20,370 nucleotides of DNA from DATGIQ01 sp035295665 (GTDB taxonomy: Bacteria; Planctomycetota; Planctomycetia; Gemmatales; Gemmataceae). Made by a program: the position numbers and the translations under genes. Below the pieces are notes generated by a model. The model did not search any database. It was given only the letters and a program-made list of their open reading frames with translations, and was not told where the DNA came from. Shown in pieces: positions 14,805 to 20,370 of this stretch (positions are counted from its first letter, which is position 1; each line of letters begins with the position of its first letter). The stretch spans positions 1 through 20,370 of the forward strand of contig DATGIQ010000560.1 in assembly GCA_035295665.1 (NCBI GenBank), written 5' to 3'.

Positions 14805-15878
14805 TCACGCAAGCCAGCTATCCCGATGCGCGGCCACAAAGGCATCATCCGTGAGGTGTGGGTAAGCGCGGCAAACGCGGTCAATTTCCTCCGCTTGGCC
14901 TGGGGAGAGTCCTTCACGCGGATCCAGACACAAGGTATTTGCGAGCAAGCCTTGCCGGCGTAACACCTCATGAATGCCGGCCAGGCAGCCCGCGAACTGA
15001 TGCGTGGCGTCGAACAGGGCGGCGTTGCAATCCGTTACCTGTCCGGCCAGGGTGAGCAGCCGGCTCGGAATCGTGCCGCGGACAGACGCCTGTTGACACA
15101 TCTGCTGCAACTCCACGGCTTTTTGCGTCCAGCAAGCCCAGTGGCCCAGCAAACCGCCTACGATATGCACGGATTGGATTCCGTGAGCCGTTGGAACGTG
15201 GTATTCGCTTACCAGATCGAACACAATGGAATCATCGTTTCCGGTGTAGATGGCCAGCTCGCCGGCTCGGCCGACCTCCGCCACGGCACGGATCACATCA
15301 AGTGTTTGATACCGGTTGAACGGGGCCACCTTGATAGCGACGACGTTCGGGATTTCCGCAAACCCCCGCCAGAAGTTCCGAGACAGGACGCGTCCGCCCA
15401 CGCCAGGCTGCAAATAAAACCCAAACAGGGGTAATTCTCGGGCCACGACTCGACAGTGTTCCAGGAGCTGTTCGTCGCTGGCCTGCCGCAGTTGGGCCAA
15501 ACTGAGGAGGCCGACATCATATCCAATGGAGCGGGCGAACGCTGCCTCGGCCGTAGCCTGCGCAGTCGGGCCACAGAGCCCGGCGATGCGAACCATCCGC
15601 CGATTCGTCGCCTGATCGCAGGCCGAGATGGTCTCGGATGATAAACAGAGGACCGGTTCGTACAGCCCATGCCGCGGATCGCGGATGGCAAACTGGGTGG
15701 TGTGGACGCCCACGGCGACGCCGCCGGCTCCGGCGGCATGGTAATAGCGGGTCAAGGCCCGCTGCCGTCGTTCATCGAGTTTGCGATTATCCGTCAGTGC
15801 CAGCGGATGGGCCGGAATCACCATCCCTTTGCGGAGAGCATTGCCAACCCAATCAGGAGCGAGCCGGAAGTCGGGCAT
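14805..15878 (-). CDS. Dihydrodipicolinate synthase (DapA)-family aldolase/lyase
   Basis: This 357-residue protein is a member of the DapA/NAL family of class I aldolases, TIM-barrel enzymes that use a lysine Schiff base with pyruvate or a related keto acid. The Schiff-base lysine appears to be K183 in NVVAIKVAPF, and Y155 (LFGFYLQPG) fits the catalytic tyrosine. The substrate-binding GTTGE of DapA is replaced by VHTTQF (59-63), so it is probably not a lysine-pathway DapA. At 357 residues it is longer than DapA (about 290-300), with an extended C-terminus. GGGAGGT lies 5 nt before its ATG, and the stop of the SDR gene directly abuts the start (TGAATG), so the pair is co-translated. A role in sugar-acid or amino-acid breakdown with that dehydrogenase is plausible, but the substrate is not visible. 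Confidence 0.85.
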   Translation of the reverse strand: MPDFRLAPDWVGNALRKGMVIPAHPLALTDNRKLDERRQRALTRYYHAAGAGGVAVGVHTTQFAIRDPRHGLYEPVLCLSSETISACDQATNRRMVRIAGLCGPTAQATAEAAFARSIGYDVGLLSLAQLRQASDEQLLEHCRVVARELPLFGFYLQPGVGGRVLSRNFWRGFAEIPNVVAIKVAPFNRYQTLDVIRAVAEVGRAGELAIYTGNDDSIVFDLVSEYHVPTAHGIQSVHIVGGLLGHWACWTQKAVELQQMCQQASVRGTIPSRLLTLAGQVTDCNAALFDATHQFAGCLAGIHEVLRRQGLLANTLCLDPREGLSPGQAEEIDRVCRAYPHLTDDAFVAAHRDSWLA

Positions 15879-16946
15879 TCAATACCTCCCGTCGCGCACC
15901 TCGAAATGGGTCGGCTTATCGAGACAACGGCCGCCGCTCCTCACCCAGTGGGCAGTCCAGCGCAAGACCCGATCCAGAGGAGTAGCCGGGGCACCAAGCA
16001 TGGCACATGCTCGAGCCGGATTATTCAGCAACGCCGTCTCCGACTCCGTGCCCTCGAACCGTACGGTCCGCCCAAGCAGCTCACCGAACCGAAGTGCCAG
16101 TCCGCGAACCGAAAGCACTGCTGGCCCGGTGAGGTTCAGGATCTGTGGAGGAAAACTTGCAAGCCCAAGGGATCGGAGGACCATGTCGTTGGCATCCCCT
16201 TGCCAAATGCAGTTCAGATAGCCCGTGGTCAGGTTTACGCTGTCCCCGGCATGGACCCGGCGGGCAATGTCCACGAGAACACCATAACGGAGTTCCACCG
16301 CGTAGTTCAGGCGCAGAATGGTCAGCGGCGTTGAGGCCAGGTGGGCGAAGAATTCAAGGACGCGTTCACGGGCAACCACCGCGTTGGCATATTCTCCCAC
16401 AGGCGTCAAAGCGTCCGTTTCAACGGAGCCGCCGGTTGAGACCGAGACGAATGGGTAGACATTCCCCGTTGAAAGAACAACAAGGCGGGAATGACGATAT
16501 CGCTCGGCAATGTAGGCAGGAACCAGGGTGTTAATCACCCAAGTTTGGGCCGCGTTCTCGGCCGTGCCGAATTTGCGGCCGACCAGATAAACAACTTCAG
16601 CCGCATCGGGTAAGCGCTGCACGTCCTGACGATTGAGCAGATCGATACTCAGCGTTTGCACACCGCGCTCCTGAAGCCAGCACCGGGTCGCATCGTCGGA
16701 GAACCGGCTCACCGCGAAGATATCCAGGGCACGGCCAGCCGCCGCGGCCGCCCGGTGCGCAAGCCAGGCCAACGTGGGGCCCATTTTGCCGCCCGCACCG
16801 AGAATCACCAACGGGCCCTGCAACCTGCGCATGAATTCGATGAGCACCGGCCTCGGTCGACTCAGCACGTCATCGAGGTCTTGTTCAGTCTCGATCACTT
16901 CTGGAAATGTCGCCGCAGCATTTGTCATGAGCGTATGCCAGTTCAC
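15879..16946 (-). CDS. NAD(P)-dependent epimerase/dehydratase-like protein (extended SDR)
   Basis: This 355-residue protein has a Rossmann fold of the extended short-chain dehydrogenase type. The dinucleotide-binding loop is GAGGKMG (50-56), and VYLVGRKFGT and VLSTGNVYP (158-164) match the core strands. The catalytic tyrosine is probably Y186, but the usual YxxxK reads YANAV, with valine in place of the lysine, so activity is uncertain or altered. The nine residues NLTTGYLNC precede a region that would bind substrate. A predicted start is GTG 16946; an in-frame ATG at 16928 is possible and neither has a good Shine-Dalgarno. It begins 32 nt after the end of the PVC-dehydrogenase gene and its stop touches the DapA-like start. 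Family members epimerise, dehydrate or oxidise sugars. Confidence 0.82.
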   Translation of the reverse strand: MNWHTLMTNAAATFPEVIETEQDLDDVLSRPRPVLIEFMRRLQGPLVILGAGGKMGPTLAWLAHRAAAAAGRALDIFAVSRFSDDATRCWLQERGVQTLSIDLLNRQDVQRLPDAAEVVYLVGRKFGTAENAAQTWVINTLVPAYIAERYRHSRLVVLSTGNVYPFVSVSTGGSVETDALTPVGEYANAVVARERVLEFFAHLASTPLTILRLNYAVELRYGVLVDIARRVHAGDSVNLTTGYLNCIWQGDANDMVLRSLGLASFPPQILNLTGPAVLSVRGLALRFGELLGRTVRFEGTESETALLNNPARACAMLGAPATPLDRVLRWTAHWVRSGGRCLDKPTHFEVRDGRY

Positions 16947-16978
16947 TCCGTAGACGATGGGGAGGCGCCGGGATTGAG

Positions 16979-19900
16979 TTATGGACTCGTGGGTCTTGTT
17001 CCCCGGGCGGTCAGGTAAGCAATCAGGTCCGCCAAATCCTGCTTGGAGAGATCCTTTTCCAGCCCCTCGGGCATCAAGGATTTCCCCGTGCTCTGGAGTT
17101 CCTCCAGTTCGCTTCTCAGCAGCACTTGCTCCTTGCCCTCCTGACCGCGGAGCGTAATCCCCGTGGCGGTTTCGCTAGCCAAGATGCCGGTAAACGTCCG
17201 TCCGGCCTTCGTGACGGCCATGTACTCGAGATACCGCGTATCGACATTCTTGTTGGGAGCGAGGATTTCGGTCAGTAAATAGTGTGGCGTCTTGTTGGCA
17301 ACTGCGGCCAGGTCAGGCCCCACGGCGTTGCCGACATTCTCCAAGCGGTGACAGGCGGCACAGGTCTTGGCGAAGATGGCTTTACCTCGGGCCGGATTCC
17401 CCTGCATCGCCGGCACATCTCCATAAGCATCCAGCACTTTTTCCCGGTCTGGACTACTTCCTTCCCGGAATAATTTGGTCGCCAGGCTTCGGACCAAATT
17501 CTCCTTATGGGACAGCAGGCGCTGCCGATGCTTGGCGTCAACCTGGGCAGCCGGTACCGCGCCCGCCTCAATACTCTGCAACAACGACCGTTGCCAGGTA
17601 TCTCTGCTCAGAAGGATATCGAGAACATGCGACTTCAACGCTGGCGTGTAACTTCTCCAGCCGGCGATCAGGATTGACGCGGCACGATCCTCGGGAATGC
17701 GGCCCAGCCCCTCGCAGGCTACCTTCTGAAGAGAGACGGGATTCTGCGGGACGAGCAGCTTGGCCAGCACCGGCAGGTCGGCCGCTCGTTCGGCGGCATC
17801 CCGACCGAGTACCGCGACGATGGCCAAGCGCTCCAATTCGTTCGTGCTGTCCTCGACCACGAGACGGCGTGCCTCCGCCAGCATATGGCGGATCTGTTCC
17901 GTCGCGCGGTCATCCTGCAATTGGGTGAGCGACTGTCCGCTCCGCAAGAGCCCATCGAGCACACCAGCCAGGCCGGCCCATTGCCACGCGGCGTACCGTC
18001 CATCCCGCGGCATGGCCAATGCACGCAAAATCTCCGGCAGACTTTTTCTGTCGCCCAGTGCCGTAGCAACGGCCAGGAACCGCTGCGCCAAAAGCTCCGG
18101 TGGACTCTGGTCTGCCGGTCGCGCAAAAATGCCGGCAAGGACCACGGCAACATTGTAGGCATGGAGACTGCTCAACACGGCCGTGGTCAGAAAGGGATCT
18201 TCCGGATACGCCAGTGCCAGCTTCGCCAGGGCAGCACCGGCGCGCGGATCCCGCCACTCCCCCAAGCTAAGCGCCAATTGCAAGCGGACCTGGGCATCCG
18301 AATCTTCGACCTGGTTCACCAGTGCTTCGCCAAGCTCTTTAGACGTGGCAAGGAATGGCTCAGCGAGCCGAATCGCGTGCCGCCGGACGCCCGGATGCGG
18401 ATCGCCCAACGCATGGAGAACGGTCCTTGGCTGGAGCGAGCCCAAGTTGCCGAGGACACAAAGGGCATGCAGCCGGGCTTCCGCCCGCCTGCTGGTCGCA
18501 AGCAATTCTTCCAGCGGTTTCACGGCCGCGGCATCCGGATGCCAGAGCAGCATCTGTCCGGCCCTATCGCGCTGCCAGCCGTTGGGACTGTCGAGCGCGG
18601 CTACCAAGCCGGCGCTGTTCAGCTTGTCAAGCCGCGGGATCGGCCGAGGCTCCTCGTGCTTGGGCCGCACGCGGTAAATCCGACCCATCGTACTGCCAGC
18701 GCGAACATCGAGCTTCGCCAGGTCTTCCGGCGGAATCCACCGCGGGTGCTCGATGACGAAGCGGTACATATCTACGATCCACAGACAACCATCGGGCCCG
18801 GTCCGGACCTGCACAGGACGAAACCAATTGTCGGTCGAAGCCAGGAATTCGGATTTGGTCTCGTCACCGGCCCGCCCCCCGGAAAACGTGCTGCCCCGCG
18901 GAGACAGGATGAGTCGATGAAGCAACAGATTGACGGGCTCGCACACAAACGCATTCCCAGAATAGGACCGTCCCAGGAGGTCATCGCGGTAAATGCCCAG
19001 TCCGCAAGCGGCCGTCGTTTGCCCGGGCGGGCCCGACAGCTTGAAGAGCTGAAGCTCCGTTCGGATGGGGTAGAGACGGTCCGGATTCGGGGCATCAGAG
19101 ACAAGGACCGCAGAGGGCGGTGAGATGACATGCGGATTTCGGCGGAGGTAATGGTCGGCCAGGGGGTAATGCCAGCAGAGATTGCTATTGTCGCAGCCAA
19201 ACCAGTTGCCCCAATCATCGCGTACCCGGCCCTGCTGCGTCCGCCCTGTCGCCGGTTCCAGGACCCCTTGATCGGGCTGGATCCGAAAATCCCGATTCCC
19301 CAACCGTATCAGCGCGCCCTTCATTCCGGACGCCTCTTTTTCCACACGCGTCGGGTGCGCGGCATCTGGGCCGAGAGGAAAGCAACGGATTGTGCCGCCG
19401 AACATGCCGCAGGAACCGTGGACCCACCCATCCAGGCCGTACTCCAGACTGTTGACCCGCGCCTGATAATTGTCCGTGCCGAAGCCGCTGAACAGCTTCC
19501 GCACCACGTCCGCCTTGCCGTCTCCGTCGGTATCCTCGGCATAGAGGATGTCAGGGGCCGCACAGATCAACACCCCTTTGCGCCAGGCCGTTACGCCGGT
19601 CGGGAAGGGGATATTGTCGAGGAACACCGTCGCCTTGTCATAACGGCCATCGCCGTGCGTGTCCTCCAATAGCCGGATGCGGCCGCCGGGCTTGTAGTCG
19701 CCTCGCTGCCCAGCCGGATAATCGATCATCTCGGCAACCCAAAGCTTGCCATCCGGTGCCCAATCGATGGCCACGGGAGAGCGCACCAACGGCTCGGCAG
19801 CTACTAGCTCCACGGCCAAGTCAGGCTTGGTATGGATATCCGCCAGGGATTGCTGGGGGGAAGTTGGCCGCGACCCGCCCGTCCGGTGGGGATCAAAGGA

Positions 19901-20370
19901 GGATGGGAAGTGCGTCTCCAACTGCTTGCGGACCGCATCGATGATGTGCTGCTCCAAACCCGGCTTGAACGGTGCCGGCACATCATAGTAAACCATCGCG
20001 CCGCCACCTTCATAACCCCCTTCCTTGAGGATCCGTTCGGAAGGAATGTAGCATGGGGAATCATTGGCATAGGCATTGATCCAGAGGCGGAGGCCGTCCA
20101 GCTCGCGCTTCAGGCGCAAGCCATAATCCACAACGACTTCGCCCGGCAGAAAGACCATCGCCAGCGAATCGCCGAATGCCCACGTTTGAACTTGATAGTC
20201 GATTTTGGTGCGGAGGGATTCCGCGCGATCGAGCCGAGCAAGCTGGACCAGCGCATGGTAGCCAACCGCGTCCTTTCTCCCAGCCCGCTCTTGCCATTGG
20301 GTCCGCGTGGGCAAGGTATCGAGTGGCAGCTCGATCCGGTGCGAATGGGCAATGATCTTGCCTGTGACCG
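16979..20370 (-). CDS. Ceramidase-like / PVC-type dehydrogenase / HEAT / cytochrome c fusion protein, 5' end outside window
   Basis: At least 1129 residues are visible and the frame stays open to the window edge, so the start is missing. From the N-terminal side come: a segment like the C-terminal part of a neutral-ceramidase domain (WAFGDSLAMVFLPGEVVVDYG, then INAYANDSPCYIPSERI); a beta-propeller-like PVC-type membrane-bound dehydrogenase domain (ELVAAEPLVRSPVAIDWAPD, DTDGDGKAD, GPDGCLWIVDMYR); a long alpha-helical HEAT-like region (WQRDRAGQMLLWHPDAAAVK, GDPHPGVRRHAIRLAE); and a C-terminal cytochrome c domain with one CAACH site (17348-17362). Such fusions are characteristic of planctomycetes and should act in the periplasm. 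The protein is likely to be secreted and to oxidise an alcohol, sugar or lipid-linked substrate, sending electrons to the haem. It ends 32 nt before the SDR gene, beginning the operon. Confidence 0.9.
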   Translation of the reverse strand, partial: VTGKIIAHSHRIELPLDTLPTRTQWQERAGRKDAVGYHALVQLARLDRAESLRTKIDYQVQTWAFGDSLAMVFLPGEVVVDYGLRLKRELDGLRLWINAYANDSPCYIPSERILKEGGYEGGGAMVYYDVPAPFKPGLEQHIIDAVRKQLETHFPSSFDPHRTGGSRPTSPQQSLADIHTKPDLAVELVAAEPLVRSPVAIDWAPDGKLWVAEMIDYPAGQRGDYKPGGRIRLLEDTHGDGRYDKATVFLDNIPFPTGVTAWRKGVLICAAPDILYAEDTDGDGKADVVRKLFSGFGTDNYQARVNSLEYGLDGWVHGSCGMFGGTIRCFPLGPDAAHPTRVEKEASGMKGALIRLGNRDFRIQPDQGVLEPATGRTQQGRVRDDWGNWFGCDNSNLCWHYPLADHYLRRNPHVISPPSAVLVSDAPNPDRLYPIRTELQLFKLSGPPGQTTAACGLGIYRDDLLGRSYSGNAFVCEPVNLLLHRLILSPRGSTFSGGRAGDETKSEFLASTDNWFRPVQVRTGPDGCLWIVDMYRFVIEHPRWIPPEDLAKLDVRAGSTMGRIYRVRPKHEEPRPIPRLDKLNSAGLVAALDSPNGWQRDRAGQMLLWHPDAAAVKPLEELLATSRRAEARLHALCVLGNLGSLQPRTVLHALGDPHPGVRRHAIRLAEPFLATSKELGEALVNQVEDSDAQVRLQLALSLGEWRDPRAGAALAKLALAYPEDPFLTTAVLSSLHAYNVAVVLAGIFARPADQSPPELLAQRFLAVATALGDRKSLPEILRALAMPRDGRYAAWQWAGLAGVLDGLLRSGQSLTQLQDDRATEQIRHMLAEARRLVVEDSTNELERLAIVAVLGRDAAERAADLPVLAKLLVPQNPVSLQKVACEGLGRIPEDRAASILIAGWRSYTPALKSHVLDILLSRDTWQRSLLQSIEAGAVPAAQVDAKHRQRLLSHKENLVRSLATKLFREGSSPDREKVLDAYGDVPAMQGNPARGKAIFAKTCAACHRLENVGNAVGPDLAAVANKTPHYLLTEILAPNKNVDTRYLEYMAVTKAGRTFTGILASETATGITLRGQEGKEQVLLRSELEELQSTGKSLMPEGLEKDLSKQDLADLIAYLTARGTRPTSP

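Noticed and set aside
18500..19123. Long plus-strand frames opposite the PVC dehydrogenase
   Set aside because: They mirror the codon bias of the real minus-strand gene, have no start signals and no recognisable domains.

Overview
The window looks like about 20 kb of chromosome from a GC-rich Planctomycetota bacterium, possibly near Gemmatales or Pirellulales. The rank is inference. The main evidence is a very large PVC-type dehydrogenase carrying HEAT-like repeats and one c-type haem motif, here joined to a neutral-ceramidase-like domain. Supporting evidence is a degenerate DnaJ-like protein with C-terminal membrane helices, weak Shine-Dalgarno sequences at several starts, and dense multihaem/Tat-exported enzymes. 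No insertion sequence, phage gene or CRISPR array was seen.

Positions 1-2663 (+) hold the end of a 2-oxoacid dehydrogenase operon: the E1 alpha tail, E1 beta, then E2 with lipoyl, subunit-binding and catalytic domains. No E3 gene follows. A solo msrA (2977-3447) comes next. About 600 bp with no convincing gene but several predicted RNA hairpins follow, then a small secreted protein of unknown function (4051-4761).

Positions 4894-7932 (+) form the most unusual unit. A good promoter-like sequence is followed directly by a 19-bp near-perfect stem-loop. Next come a Tat-type amidohydrolase, an overlapping gene for a hexahaem cytochrome c, and a 104-residue protein of unknown function. The end of the last gene overlaps a tRNA-Cys gene on the other strand. 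This could be a periplasmic hydrolase/redox system that is not described; I cannot name its substrate.

Positions 7914-12518 (-) read, in transcription order, as an MsbA-like ABC exporter with an extra coiled-coil-like insert, a GT39 membrane glycosyltransferase, a GT2 glycosyltransferase with a degenerate DxD motif, and tRNA-Cys. The three proteins suggest envelope glycolipid synthesis or export. Across a roughly 300-bp divergent spacer lies the J-like membrane protein (12828-14105, +). After it comes a MarR-family regulator (14313-14774, +) whose promoter contains a perfect 11-bp inverted repeat, a likely autoregulatory operator.

Positions 14805-20370 (-) form a tight three-gene operon. It contains the ceramidase-like/PVC dehydrogenase/cytochrome c fusion (5' end outside the window), an SDR-family NAD-binding protein lacking the usual YxxxK lysine, and a DapA-family lyase/synthase that keeps its Schiff-base lysine. 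Oxidation of an unknown extracellular compound followed by dehydrogenase and aldolase-type steps in the cytoplasm is a reasonable guess. All functions were assigned by reading motifs, with no database search.
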